The notes: generated by a model from the letters alone, not told the origin. A stretch of 64,000 nt of DNA from Vanessa cardui (GCF_905220365.1 NC_061153.1:6096001-6160000); one strand, 5' to 3'. Shown: positions 11,906 to 23,164, numbered from the stretch's first letter. Made by a program: numbers and translations.

Positions 11906-12540
11906 ATTCGTAATTTTACATCAACAGGCTCGTGGCCCGTACCTTTACTTATTTAATATATTTTGTTAATTTTAATCATTACTATTCTAAATCTTGGTTC
12001 CGCAAAAATCATTACAATGCTACGGATTGGTACAGTCCCTTGTACGTTAAATATGTATCCTATTATATATAAAAAATATAAAATATATAAAAAGAAAAGA
12101 AGAAAAATTCCTATCACAGTACAGGTAGGAGAGGCTTCCAGGCGATGACTAAATTAAGTTAATGTTATGTGTAGGCAAAAGGGGAAAATCCGTCATGGAC
12201 GCCTGGGAATAGAGGGCCCAGGCAGTGCCGGACTCTTACCGGCTTAAAACCCCTTTTGTCAAAGTGCAGATTGCGCCTTACTTGCTATTAATCTAAATTA
12301 ATGTAAAGATTTTTTTTTTTATATTTATTTCTGTTTGTTTGTGTTATTTTTGTTTTTTTTTTTGTTTGGTTTTTTTTTCTTTTGTCTTCTTTTTTTTTTT
12401 TAATTGTTTTTTTTTTATTATAATATATTCTCTTACATACTACATTATAAATGCATGCATTTCTTATGGCTATTACTTATGTTAATATTACACTATTTTG
12501 GAAGCCTACTCCTGATTTACACTAAAGTTTTTTTTTGGGC
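11906..12540. other. unclassified spacer with a GC-richer patch
   Basis: Mostly A/T-rich with T-runs (12300-12420). The patch 12120-12290 (AGGCTTCCAGGCGATGACTA, AGGGCCCAGGCAGTGCCGGA) differs in composition and looks like a retroelement 3' end, but I cannot assign it. Part of 12300-12540 may be 5' untranslated sequence of the next LINE. Confidence 0.4.
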
Positions 12541-12750
12541 GGTAGGTGTAAAATAAACAAGTCGAAATTTTTTGTGCTCCTCAAATTTTAATTTGTTAAA
12601 AATACAAAATCAATTTTATAATTATAATAAATATGTTCATGTGACCCCTAACCGCCTGCCAGCTACTTTACTATAAAACAATAACTGTGCTTACGCTTAA
12701 TACAAAACTGTGAATAACCAAGTGATAAACTACAACAACACATTGACATT

Positions 12751-13503
12751 ATGGAGTCTATTAAAGTCACTATTGAAGAACTCACTACACTTTTTAACAC
12801 CAAAATGTCAGAGTTCCAAAGAGAGCTGAAGACTTCTATACCCGCGACGAGCCCAACATCCAACATCAACTCGCAGTTCAATGCTTTTCGATCTTTTGTC
12901 CTGACTGCCTTAGAAAATTTGCAATTGCAAGTTGAATTTCTATCAAGGTAATATGATCAGCTTGAAATGCACTCGAGGAAGAAAGTTGTTCTTCTGCATG
13001 GAGTCGATGAAGTGAGTAAAGAGAATGTTGGTGACAATGCGTTGAAAATTATTACTCAGCATCTTAAACTGCCACACATTACTCCCGACTCCTTTAAGTA
13101 TTGCCACCGGCTGGGTCACACGGTCACTCAGAAGCCCCGTCCAATATTAATTAGATTTAAGGATGGCAGCGTGAGGGACAAAGTCTGGTCGGCTAAGACA
13201 AATCTCAAAGGCACTGGGATAACGATGTCAGAGTTCCTTACGAAGAGTCGGCACAAAGCATTCTTGGCTGCAAGGAAACGTTTTGGGGTAACAAAGTGCT
13301 GGACTCGGGACGGTATCATCATAGTTCTGTCTCCCGATGGCACGCGGCATCATATCACCACCATGGCTGAACTTCAGGCGATTCCTAGCTCTGTGACTGA
13401 TGCATCAATCCCACAAGTGTCGACACTTCCAGAGGAAGCCTCCAAAACCACTAAAGGCATTAATTCTAGGAGTGTAAGGGCGGTCAGGACTGTTAAAAAA
13501 TAG
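12751..13503 (+). pseudogene. family 1 ORF1, RNA-binding protein with one stop
   Basis: The frame runs from ATG 12751 to TAG 13503 (250 codons) with a single in-frame TAA at 12949-12951 between FLSR and YDQLEMHSRKK. The N-terminal third looks like a short helical/coiled-coil region (MESIKVTIEELTTLFNTKMS). The middle (KVVLLHGVDEVSKENVGDN onward, FKYCHRLG, RPILIRFKDGSVRDKVW) looks like the RRM-like core of LINE ORF1 proteins. The C-terminus is basic. Such proteins bind the element's RNA. ATG 12967 lies 15 nt after the stop, so reinitiation could yield the C-terminal 178 residues; this is inference. Confidence 0.7.
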
Positions 13504-14143
13504 TTTGTATACTTGTTATTATTCACGAACGCTATGTTTTATTACGTGGGTGTTTCTGTTCTGTTTATTCACCTTTGTACATAAATTAGTTTTAGTTCTA
13601 CCCACTTATAGTAAACTTTTAATATAATAACTTTAATGAATTGGATTTACGTACTTAATTGTTATTAATATAAAATTCAATTGTCAAACGTCAAATTGTA
13701 AAGAATTGCAATTGACAGATAAAAAAGATAAAAACATTGCGTTTGGAAACATATTAGCAGTTATAATTATGTAAACATAATTTAACTTTTAGTGTTGTTT
13801 TTAATTTATTTATATAGATTTTTTTTATTTTTATTTTGCTACTACTTTTAATAATCTTAACGATAGATATATATATTTGGATTCGTTTAGTCTAATATTT
13901 ACTATTGTTTACGCGTAGTCTGGTTATTGTTAAATATTTGTTTGTAATTTTTTTGGTATTTTCATATAGCTGGCGGGTTAGAAGGCGGTTGCTGTTTACA
14001 TTTATTTATATCATAGCAGTTTAGTGTAGGTTTATTTTAGTTCACCTTATTGATATTATTTATAGTTTATCATATATATTTATTTATAGTTTATTATATA
14101 TATTTATTGTATTTATTTACAATTATTTTTTTTTATTATTAGT

Positions 14144-17131
14144 ATGTCATCAAATATTAGTTTAGATAGTGACTATTTTCTGTCTTTGTCTTCTGATGAT
14201 TCATCCAGTGATGATAGTTACCACAGTACATTACCCCTTCCGCTTAATGTCGCCATTGATTCTTACTTCTCAGACTGTCTGAAAAATTTTAATGTCATTC
14301 TCATTAATGCACAAAGTATACCGGCCCATTATCCTGATATGCTTGCGTCTTTTGACTCCCGTAACATTCACGCCATACTTGTATCGGAGTCATGGCTTGA
14401 GCCATGTCTATCTTCTACGTCGTACTCATTACCTGGTTTCAGACTTATCCGTAACGACCGCATTAGCAAGAGAGGAGGCGGAGTGGCGATCTATCTGCGG
14501 TCCCACATTCCTTTTGCTTTAGTTAGTTCATCACCCCTATCTTCCTTGGCTGATGCGGCCGAACACTTATTTATTGAAGTTTCCTTATCTAATGGCACTA
14601 AAATCCTTCTTGGTGTCTACTATAACCCTTCTTCACTAATCAATTACTATCCTTCTTTTGAAAACCTATTAGGAAATCTTATCCCAGGTTACAGCCACGC
14701 TATCATTATGGGAGATTTTAACACCTGTTTGCTTAAAGGCGACACTAAGAGCAGACAACTAATAGACATAACGGAATCCCATAACATGAAAATCTTACCT
14801 CTAATGGCAACACATTATTTTCCTGGCTCTTCACCTTCACTTCTGGATCTTATTATGGTCTCTTCTCCGGACTCTGTTACTAAATTCGGCCAATGTTCTG
14901 CTGACGCCTTCTCGTATCATGACATGATCTATCTCTCATATAAAATTCGACCTCCTAAAGCGAAATCGAGAATACTTCTGCAGCGTAGTTTTGGGGGAAT
15001 GGACCAGAACCGGCTTTGTGACGATGTTTCTCAACTTGAGTGGACTGCGGATAACCGCAGTCCACTCACTGTCCAGTCCAGCTTTATAGCTGCCAAAACA
15101 ATCGACCAAAAACATGAAGTCTTCAATTTATTAATTACGCAGCTTTATGATAAACACGCGCCCATTAAACCAATCAAAAGAAAACACCTCCCAGCGCCTT
15201 GGTTGAGTGATAATATAAAGGATCTAATTGATAAAAAAAATAAAGCTAAGTTCAAATTTAAATTAAATAACACTGATTCTAACAGAGAAAAGTACAATAA
15301 AGCGCGAAATCGCTGCAATACATCGTGTAGAGATGCTCAACGACGCCACATTTTCCAATATGTCGAAAACGGCGACACAGCAAAAACTTGGAAATTTCTC
15401 GAATCTCTTGGAGTTGGTAAATCCTCTCATAATACTTCTATAAATATTGACATTGAACTCCTTAATCAACACTTTGCTTCTTCAACCACACTTAATAGCG
15501 ACGAAAAAAGTAACACAATTAATATTATCTCTTCTCATCCAACTCCTAACTTTCCTCCGTTTAGCTTCGCGTCTTTCTCTGACTGTGATGTTAAAAAAAA
15601 CATAATTTCGATAACCTCGAATGCTGTTGGCTCAGACTGTATCAGTCGTAATATGATCATCCCAATCCTTGACATTGTTACTCCTGTGTTAACTCATATA
15701 CTCAATTTCTCCCTTACCTGTCAAAAGTTTCCTGACGCATGGAAAGCTGCTCACATCATTCCAATCCCCAAAAAAGGTAATCCCCTATCAACTTCCGACT
15801 TTCGTCCTATCTCTATTCTCCCTTTCCTTTCCAAAGTACTTGAAAAACTAATTTTCCAACAATTTAACACTTTCCTCAACGAACACTCTCTTCTTGATCC
15901 TTACCAATCAGGTTTCCGTACAGGTCATAGTACGTCCACAGCCTTAGTTAAAGTCATAGACGACATTCGATGGGCTATGGACAGTAAACAGCTCACAATT
16001 TTAGTGCTCCTAGATTTCAGTAATGCATTTAATTCCGTCGATCACGATATCTTGTTGAGTCTGTTATGTTCTTTAAACATATCTCCATCAGTGAAAGACT
16101 GGTTTCAGAGTTACCTCAGAGGTAGAAGACAACGAATTCGTATCGACGATACTTTCTCGTCATGGTGTGAAGTCTGTGCTGGGGTACCTCAAGGTGGCGT
16201 GTTATCTCCCTTACTTTTCTCTATCTTCATTAACTCGATTACTCATGTTATTTCTTCTCTCTATCACATGTATGCAGACGATATTCAAATATATCAACAC
16301 TCAACCCTTGAGAACCTGCCTAATGCAATTGCTGCTATTAACAGTGATCTAGTGGCAATTTCTAAATGGAGCAATCAGTATGGTCTTAAAATAAATCTTA
16401 CCAAGTCACAAGTCATTGTTATTGGTAGCCCAGCTATGACTGCAAGAATTGATTGGGCAAACATTCCCCAAGTTGTATACAACGGCACTAATTTATCTTA
16501 CTGCTCAACAGTTAAAGACCTCGGCATACATCTTGACCGAACACTTTCCTGGTCAGAACATTTAACTGAAATTAGTAAGAAAACATTCGCGTCATTGAAC
16601 TCCTTGCGACGTCTACAAAAAGTATTACCAATTCCTACCAAAACTATGTTAGCAAACTCCCTTCTACTCTTTATTCTCGATTACGCGGACGCAAGCTATC
16701 TTAATCTAACCGAGGACCAGCTTGATAAACTTGAGCGATTACAAAATCTAGCTATTCGGTTTATTTTCGGTCTCCGAAAGTATGACCATGTTTCAGAATT
16801 TCGTTCAAAACTCAAGTGGCTCCCTATACGCCGTCGCGGAAACTTGCATACTCTCTCTCTTCTGTACTGTGTGTTGTTTAATCCGACCGCTCCTTGTTAT
16901 TTGAAGGAGAAATTCGAATTTCTTGGAGATCAGTCTAGTATACGATCATCACGAAGCCTCATCCTAAAACTGCCTACCTATAGCAGTAAATATTATAAGC
17001 AGTCCTTCACTGTGCAGGCAATAATACTTTGGAACAACTTACCGCTAAGCATAAGACAATCTAAATCGTTACAAATATTTAAAAATTCCCTGAAAAAATT
17101 GTATTTGGACCCTAATAATGATGACATTTGA
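14144..17131 (+). CDS. family 1 ORF2: endonuclease-reverse transcriptase, intact
   Basis: 995 residues without interruption. Residues 45-270 form an APE-type endonuclease: INAQSIPAHYPDM, SESWLEP (catalytic Glu), GGGVAIYL, MGDFNTCLLKGD (Asp) and a terminal YHDMIYLSY with the catalytic His. The linker is basic. RT occupies about residues 540-800: DFRPISILPFLSKVLEKL, SGFRTGHSTSTALV, LLDFSNAFNSVDHD, GVPQGGVLSPLLF, YADDIQIY and VKDLGIHLD. The C-terminus has WNNLPLSIRQSKSLQIFK. It nicks DNA and primes reverse transcription of its own RNA. It lies 640 bp after ORF1, more than in most LINEs. An inverted repeat at 15037-15068 adds about eight residues in the linker. Whether it is active is not shown by the sequence. 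Confidence 0.85.
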   Translation: MSSNISLDSDYFLSLSSDDSSSDDSYHSTLPLPLNVAIDSYFSDCLKNFNVILINAQSIPAHYPDMLASFDSRNIHAILVSESWLEPCLSSTSYSLPGFRLIRNDRISKRGGGVAIYLRSHIPFALVSSSPLSSLADAAEHLFIEVSLSNGTKILLGVYYNPSSLINYYPSFENLLGNLIPGYSHAIIMGDFNTCLLKGDTKSRQLIDITESHNMKILPLMATHYFPGSSPSLLDLIMVSSPDSVTKFGQCSADAFSYHDMIYLSYKIRPPKAKSRILLQRSFGGMDQNRLCDDVSQLEWTADNRSPLTVQSSFIAAKTIDQKHEVFNLLITQLYDKHAPIKPIKRKHLPAPWLSDNIKDLIDKKNKAKFKFKLNNTDSNREKYNKARNRCNTSCRDAQRRHIFQYVENGDTAKTWKFLESLGVGKSSHNTSINIDIELLNQHFASSTTLNSDEKSNTINIISSHPTPNFPPFSFASFSDCDVKKNIISITSNAVGSDCISRNMIIPILDIVTPVLTHILNFSLTCQKFPDAWKAAHIIPIPKKGNPLSTSDFRPISILPFLSKVLEKLIFQQFNTFLNEHSLLDPYQSGFRTGHSTSTALVKVIDDIRWAMDSKQLTILVLLDFSNAFNSVDHDILLSLLCSLNISPSVKDWFQSYLRGRRQRIRIDDTFSSWCEVCAGVPQGGVLSPLLFSIFINSITHVISSLYHMYADDIQIYQHSTLENLPNAIAAINSDLVAISKWSNQYGLKINLTKSQVIVIGSPAMTARIDWANIPQVVYNGTNLSYCSTVKDLGIHLDRTLSWSEHLTEISKKTFASLNSLRRLQKVLPIPTKTMLANSLLLFILDYADASYLNLTEDQLDKLERLQNLAIRFIFGLRKYDHVSEFRSKLKWLPIRRRGNLHTLSLLYCVLFNPTAPCYLKEKFEFLGDQSSIRSSRSLILKLPTYSSKYYKQSFTVQAIILWNNLPLSIRQSKSLQIFKNSLKKLYLDPNNDDI

Positions 17132-17386
17132 GATACAGTTATTTAATATCCTATTATAGTTTCTATTATATTTATTAATAATATTATATTTATTTATTTT
17201 TATTACATATACTATATAGATATATGTATGTATATATGATTTATTTATAAATATCTTTAATCTACTTTATATTTTTTTTATTAGTGTTTTTTGTATTTAT
17301 GTATTGTACGTAATGTTTTTACTGCACCACCATATTGCCGTCTTTCATACGCATTATCCTTTTAACCCAAAGGTTGTCTGAAAGAA

Positions 17387-17402
17387 ATGGCTTATAAGCC
17401 AT
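17387..17402 (+). other. 3'-UTR stem-loop of family 1
   Basis: ATGGCTTATAAGCCAT is a perfect 16-nt palindrome inside the conserved context TCTGAAAGAA...AAGTCCGCC. The same structure occurs in copies a (11125-11140), d (52723-52738) and e (63557-63572). Copy d has ATCGCTTTAAAGCGAT, where a G-C pair has become C-G. It is probably an RNA signal for recognition by the element's own RT. Confidence 0.7.
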
Positions 17403-17503
17403 AAGTCCGCCTTTTGCTTGGCTAATTTCGTTTGTATGAAAATATATTTTGTGTCTTTATTGTGTATTTGGTGTGCAATAAAGTGTTAAATAAATAAATA
17501 AAA

Positions 17504-17645
17504 ACTTCACACAGCGTTATCCGTGTGCCCTATGTCTTCTTGTGTATTATTATGTATGTGTGTATGTATATTTATATATATAATTATATTTATAATTGAA
17601 AGTAAGGTTAGTAAGGTCATGTCCGGTTTATTTAGGATAATGTTT
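17504..17645. other. short AT-rich spacer left of the telomeric array
   Basis: Contains TATG-rich simple sequence and degenerate GTAAGGTTAGTAAGG. No gene is seen. Confidence 0.5.
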
Positions 17646-17660
17646 GGTTAGGTTAGGTTA
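17646..17660 (+). repeat. (TTAGG)n telomeric repeat, left border
   Basis: Three copies in the register GGTTA GGTTA GGTTA directly before the first retroelement. TTAGG is the telomere repeat of most insects. The G-rich strand runs left to right. Confidence 0.9.
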
Positions 17661-18426
17661 GGTAAGGTTCCCCCCTTGGGGTGCATGTCAGTCGCCTCCT
17701 CGTGGCGCACCCTGGGCAACGGGGCCGGCTTGAGCTTGCTCGCCGGCCGCGGCTAAGACTGACACGGAGGAAGGCCGCGGGGTCGCTCCTAGTACTTCTC
17801 CGATTACGGCGGAGTGGACTATGTGAGCGGCCTTGCTGGCAATTAGCGGAGGAGTATATATATGTAATATATGTATACATGTAAATATTGTATTATTTGT
17901 AAATATTGTATTATTTGTAAGTATTGTAAATATTTATATATAGAGCGGAGGGCTCGTTACGAGCACTGAAGGAGGAGTGGTGGTCCACCATCTGATGCGT
18001 GGTGGTCCACTGTTTAAAGGTGTGGAGATACACCGGTCGGTCGGCGGCGGAGCCTGTCATCTTATCCGCCGCCACCAGGGCGTCAGCATTGTTGGCGCCC
18101 AGCCACCAGTGGCGGACTCGGGGGAGTCCGTCACGTTTACTGGACGGAGGCAACGGAGGAAGGCGCGCCCTTGGGCGCGCATTCAAAGATTTGACCGCCT
18201 CACGGCGGTCGCCGCGGGGGGGCCGCGGAAGTATGCTTTAGCGTTCCCGTAGCCCCTCCATCACGCGGTACGGTGGAAACCCGAGGAGGTTTTAGTGGGT
18301 AGGACAGGGCCTTCTGCCCTGGCACGGGGCCCTTATGGCCCCGGTCGAGTCCCACATACCCGTCCCGGTCCACCGGCCGGGCGGGAGGCGTAAATGCCTT
18401 TCCTCCTCGTAAAACAAAAAAAAAAA
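17661..18426 (+). mobile_element. telomeric R1-clade retroelement, unit A (ends only)
   Basis: Begins GGTAAGGTTCCCCCCTTGGG directly after TTA of the telomeric run and ends in poly(A). About 300 bp of 5' untranslated sequence (matching 25778 onward) is followed by 3' untranslated sequence (TTTTAGTGGGTAGG near 18290, GAGTCCCACATACCCG). No ORF1 or ORF2 lies between, so it is an internal-deletion derivative that keeps both ends. A 20-bp tandem repeat (TTGTATTATTTGTAA type) lies at about 17885-17935. Confidence 0.8.
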
Positions 18427-18650
18427 GGTAAGGTTCCCCCTTGGCCCCCCATGCGCATACGTCCTCGTCGTGTCCCCTGGGCCCCGCTCTGTCCACGGTA
18501 ACGCAGTGGCAGAGACGGGTGGCTAAAGTGCGCTGTCTGGTAGTATACGACTTGCCGGAGTACTATATTTGCGGTTGCCCAGCTCTCTCCCTGGACCCCA
18601 GGTTGAGGTCGAGCGGGCACCACCCCGTCTGTCTTGTCTGTTTTTTGACA

Positions 18651-20830
18651 ATGTCTAAACCTCTGCGGGACGCCTCCGGGCGTTTCCTCCCAAAAGGCCC
18701 TTCTCAGGGCCAACCAAAAGGCCCTTCTCAGGGCCAACCCAAAGGCCCTTCTCAGGGCCAACCAAAAGGCCCTTCTAAGGGCCAACCCAAAGGCCCTTCT
18801 CAGGGCCAACCAAAAGGCCCTTCTCAGGGCCAACCCAAAACGGCCCTTCTCGGGGCCACCCCCGAAAACGCTTTGGCGTTGGAGGATAGCCGTCCACCAT
18901 CTGCGGCGAGCCTGGTCAGCAGGGATGCGGACATGTCGGGATCCGACACTGACGCCTTTGCGGTGGAGCTGGCTGATCGACGGCAAAAAAGCGGGCTTAC
19001 TTGAGGCAGAGTTCGGCGTGTTCCTCGGATTCAGCCAAGAGTAACCCGAAAAAGAGGACCAAGGCTTTAAAGCCCTACCCTAGCATCACCCATGAGGTGG
19101 GTCTGCTGGACGCCCCAAGTTACTTAAACGTGGCGAACAGGGCACGAATCCAACAGGAGTTGGAAGAGGAGGTCGCCGCTAAGGAGGCCCAGGCACGCGT
19201 GCGCCGAGCCAAGGCGGACTATGGTTCGTCAAATGTCTCGTACACGGATCACTCCTTAGCGGAACTGGAGAAGATGGCCGAAGAGGACCAAGAGGAGATT
19301 GCCAGGGTAGCCTCAAAGTCCTCGAATCTAAAGGGGACTTTCCAAAAGGCCCTGAAATGCCGAGCTGCCAGTCTTCTTGGCATAATCGGGGAGTTGGTGC
19401 ACCGCACAACGACCGATGAGGTAAGGCAGCTCCAAAAGAGGGTGGACTGCCTAACAAAGGAGGTCAGCGATCTCCACACGAAACTCGCTGAAGCTGTCGG
19501 ACGGCCTGTCCAGGCCCCGCCTTCTGCAATGGCGGTAGAGCTCTCCTCCTCCAGCCTTGAGGAAGCCATCCGCAGGATTATGATGGAGGAGAGGGCATTC
19601 ACGCGGGCCTGCATCGCAGGTATTGAGGACAGGCTCCTGCCTGAAAAGCGTGTCAGGCCGCCGCTGGCAGCGGACAGGACTGTTTCAGCCTCTGCCGCTC
19701 CCCCGGACGTGATGGCTCCTCCTCCTCCCCCGACCCCTAAACCCGCTAAAGGCAAAGGAAAGGGGAAAAAGACTGTGGGTCGACCGGCTACGACCGACGC
19801 GGCTGCTCCCTCGTCTCAGACGGAAGATGCTTTCCTTCCCGCTAGCACTCCGTCCAACGAGTGGACTGAGGTGGTCAGGAGGAAGAAGAAGAAGAGAGGC
19901 GCCAAAAAGTCAGTGCTGCCCGCTGCCTCCGCCAATGTTCCTTCCGGCTCGTCTAAAGGAACGAGCAAGGGGGAGAAAACAGCCCCTAAGCCGAATAGGA
20001 GGAAACTTGTTCCTCCCAAAACTGCGGCCGTCGTAGTGACGCTCACTACGGACGCTAAGGAGAAGGGCGAAACGTATGAGTCTGTCCTGAAACGGGCTCG
20101 TACGAATGCTAACCCGGCCGCACTGGGCATTGGTTTAGTAAAGTGCCGCTGAACCCAAACTGGAGCTCGACTCTTCGAGTTTCCGGGGGCCCAGGGCGGC
20201 GCCAATGCCGACCTCTTCGCTAACAAATTGCAGGAGGTCATAGCGGACGTGGCCAAGGTTGCCAGGCCAACAAAAACTGTGACGCTGGAATTGACCGACT
20301 TAGACGACTCGGTCACAAAAGAGGAAGTGCTGGCTGCAGTAGCTTTTGCAGGTGGCTGCGACGTTGCAGCAACACAGGGCGGAGCTATCAAGCCTGGCCG
20401 CGGTGGTCTGGGGGCTATTCGGCTGAAATGCCCGATTGTCGCAGCAAAGGCCGTACTGGCCAAGAGGCGGCTCCCGGTAGGGTTTTGTGTGGCCGTGGTC
20501 CGAGCACTTGAGGACCGACCTTTCCGTTGCTTCAGGTGCTTCGGAATAGGACACACCAGAGCTCTGTGCCCATCCCAAGTGGACAGGTCAGAGCTCTGCT
20601 GCCGCTGCGGGGAAGCGGGGCACAAGGCGTCAGAGTGCAGTGCTGCCACGCCGCGCTGCGCGGTGTGCACTGCCAGTGGCCGACCAGCCGGCCACGTAAT
20701 GGGGGCACAATGCAATCCTCCCCCAAGGAAGGGACAAGCGCAGGTGCCAACTCGACCTGCCGCTGCCGCCGTCACTGCGACTCCAGTTCCAGCGCCGGCT
20801 ACCGAGGGAGAGAGTGCGATGATCACATGA
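18651..20830 (+). pseudogene. ORF1 (gag-like, three CCHC knuckles) of unit B
   Basis: ATG 18651 opens MSKPLRDASGRFLPKGP, followed by six PKGPSQGQ repeats. The frame slips in an A6 run at 18985-18990 and continues in the other frame. One in-frame TGA lies at 20150-20152, after which the frame stays open to TGA 20830. The middle is a long helical region; basic KKKKRG patches lie near 19880. The C-terminus has three zinc knuckles: CFRCFGIGHTRALC, CCRCGEAGHKASEC and CAVCTASGRPAGHVMGAQC. R1-clade ORF1 proteins of this layout coat the element RNA and, in SART/TRAS, take it to telomeres. Two defects make it a pseudogene. ORF1 of the next unit aligns across most of its length. Confidence 0.8.
18692..18862 (+). 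repeat. 24-bp minisatellite in ORF1, each unit a hairpin
   Basis: Six near-identical 24-bp units (18692-18835) and one degenerate unit. Each contains GGCCCTTCTCAGGGCC, a 6-bp stem with a 4-nt loop, and encodes PKGPSQGQ. It is absent from the ORF1 at 26164. Confidence 0.9.
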
Positions 20831-21296
20831 TGGCCAGAGGGCCTAGCCAAGTTACATTCGTTTTATGTCGAATCTCTTTCTACAATCGTTAACGCTTCGG
20901 CGTAAGCGATTATAGAAAACGATAAGTTGCTAGCCAAATTGACACGACAGAGTCGATCGCTCATTCTACAATGAACTTAGAAAAAACCTACACTTTAATC
21001 TATGGTGAGCGATCTTACAAACGTCAAACCAACGTCAAAGTCGCAGTTGTGTACTTTGAGCGCGGGATCAACTCTTGTTTTGAATTGAAGTTTGAAGAAT
21101 ATTTATTTGAAGTGTTAAAAAATAAGTAAATTAAATAGGGTGAGTATATATTCTCCTTATATATTGTATATAATTGGTTTATAACAATATCACAGTGCCG
21201 AATGTAAATTTAAACATTACTTGTGACTCGAAGTTTTATTTTATTATCCTGCTTAAGCATGACCGATATCTTAAATGATGTGATATCTTTTATAGA

Positions 21297-22823
21297 ATGG
21301 AACATAAATCTCGAGCAAGCCCAGAACAGTTCGCAACTATACTGGAATTTATGGAAAGGTACGCAAAATTATTTGTTATTTCGTAAATATATTCCTTTGT
21401 TATTTGAAAATCTATCATACTGTAGCACTTGAAAGTTTGAAACATAAAGAATGACGCGATACGCGATAGGAACTAATATTACCACTTACAAAACAAACAA
21501 TAATTGTGTTTGATTCTTTACTTAATCAATAGACCCTTTGTTTCTCTGAAGTAGTTTTAATTTCTTCTAGTTATGGCGATATAACGAGGCCCCAGCAAGG
21601 GCCACAAGGCCGAATTAAAGCTGACCGACTGTGGCAGCAATTAGAAGAGTTATTAAATTCCATAGGTGGAGGAGTAGTAAAACCAAGGGACAAGTGGAAA
21701 AAAGTATGGTTCTAATAAAACCCCTCTAAAAATATAATTTAATAGTTTTCTATAATTATAACTATCATTCATTCACTTCATTATTAACAATCAGCTTATT
21801 CAAAAGTTATAAAATAATTGATGAAAATATTAATGACAAAAATTAATAAATAATGTCCAGGTTTGGGCAGACTGGAAAGCTAAAACTAAGAAAAAAGCTT
21901 TAGCAATACGTCGTGAGGCTTCTGGTACTGGTGGTGGTCCAAACAGCAGACAAACTCTCACTGCTTCAGAAGAGAGGGTGTTGTGTATAATGGGTTTGAC
22001 TGCTGTTGTTGGTCAAGCTGGAATTATAGAGAGAGGCTTTGATGCTAGTTATTTTTTTTTGCTTGGGCTTTTGGCTTATTAGTGTATTTTCTTCTTTAAA
22101 TAAAAATTATCAAGTTGTTCATATTTTCAGACTCAACCATCAGTGAGAAACACTCTACCATCCCCGACCAGAGATTCTAATTGTACGGTCTGTCCACCCC
22201 AAATTTCTACCACAGCCACGGATGAAATTATGTTGGATTTTATTCCTTCAGGCTCTATACAAGGTACCTTTTTTTTTAAGAAACAATCTTTTGCCTGAAT
22301 AAATTGTGGCCAATTTAAAATATAGTTTTTTATTTTTTTAGCAACAACATCAGCATTTACTGCCGCCTCGTCACAACAGCACCCACCACCAGTGCTAACA
22401 CCGCCGCCCGGCACTACGTCCTCGCCGGTACCGTCAGCGACGACACCTACCGCTTTCACGTCACAGGGTGCTCCGCAACGGCAGCGACATCAGACAAATC
22501 CGTCGCCTTCAGCGTCGCCCACCTCAACTCCGCGGCGCTGTAGGCTCCTCCGAGCGCGCACACGCCGGGTTCAAACACCCTTTGAACGAGCCACAAGTGA
22601 GTTTGTGGCTGTTGAGAAATGCCGGCTCCAACTTGAGGCAGACCGTGAAAAAAATCACCATTCGAGGGAGTTGGAAAGATTAAAAATAGAGTCTAAAAGA
22701 ATTGAGGTCCAAGAAAAGCAAAATGAAATTTTAAACAGTTTAGCTAATACAGTAGTCAATTTAATAGAAATTTTACCACAGTTGAGACCATCATCACTGC
22801 CTTCAACAGATATTATCCCATAA
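21297..22823 (+). CDS. Harbinger Myb/SANT-like DNA-binding protein, five exons
   Basis: Exons are inferred from splice sites and frame: 21297-21358, 21571-21703, 21861-22043, 22131-22263 and 22342-22823, together 331 codons with the stop. Exons 1-3 encode the Myb/SANT-like domain (MEHKSRASPEQFATILEFM, then a GRIKADRLWQQLEELLNSI region, then KPRDKWKKVWADWKAKTKKK with the conserved tryptophans). A Pro/Ser/Thr-rich linker follows, then a C-terminal helix (LERLKIESKRIEVQEKQNEI), likely a coiled coil. In Harbinger systems this protein binds the transposon and brings the transposase into the nucleus. Intron 3 needs a GC donor (GAT|GCTAGT); a mutated GT is the alternative. Other sites are GT-AG. Confidence 0.7.
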
Positions 22824-23164
22824 AATATCAATGTAGTAATAATGATCACAGCTGTGACTTACATACATTTCAAATTGCCTACAGTATTAGGTTTTTTTTT
22901 TGTTTCTGACTCCGCAAAGCTAGTAAATCCTTGCAATGTATCCGTTTGTATAATAAAATTTTACAGCTATTTTTAATTTTGTTGATTCATACATTCATAT
23001 TTGGTTTGTATTTTAAATGTTTGAAAAGAGTAACTATTGAGGTTCTGTGTAGAACCAGTGGTAGCCACTTAATATAGTTTTGTAAAATAATGTTTCAAAA
23101 GTCTACTTAAATAAGAATACCACCATTTAAGATACCTGATTTTACCTAAATGTTCTTTTTTTTT

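Larger units (their letters stand above)
12541..17503 (+). mobile_element. family 1 LINE, near full-length copy (b)
   Basis: Two ORFs (12751-13503 and 14144-17131), a 640-bp AT-rich inter-ORF spacer, and a 3' untranslated region with an ATGGCTTATAAGCCAT stem-loop and an (AAAT)n tail at 17485-17503. The left limit is uncertain. Short AAAT-type tails and VPQGGVLSPLLF / YADDIQIY motifs suggest the CR1/L2 side of the Jockey group. Only one disabling change, a stop in ORF1, was found, so this is the least damaged LINE in the window. Four other copies (a, c, d, e) are all on the minus strand. Confidence 0.8.

Noticed and set aside
18985..18991. Programmed -1 frameshift at AAAAAAG in ORF1 of unit B
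   Set aside because: The zero-frame codons do not match the slippery register, and the gene also has a TGA further on; a simple indel is more likely.
19816..20850. 344-codon open frame on the minus strand
   Set aside because: It is antisense to ORF1 of unit B; GC-rich codon structure keeps the opposite strand open. No protein family features.
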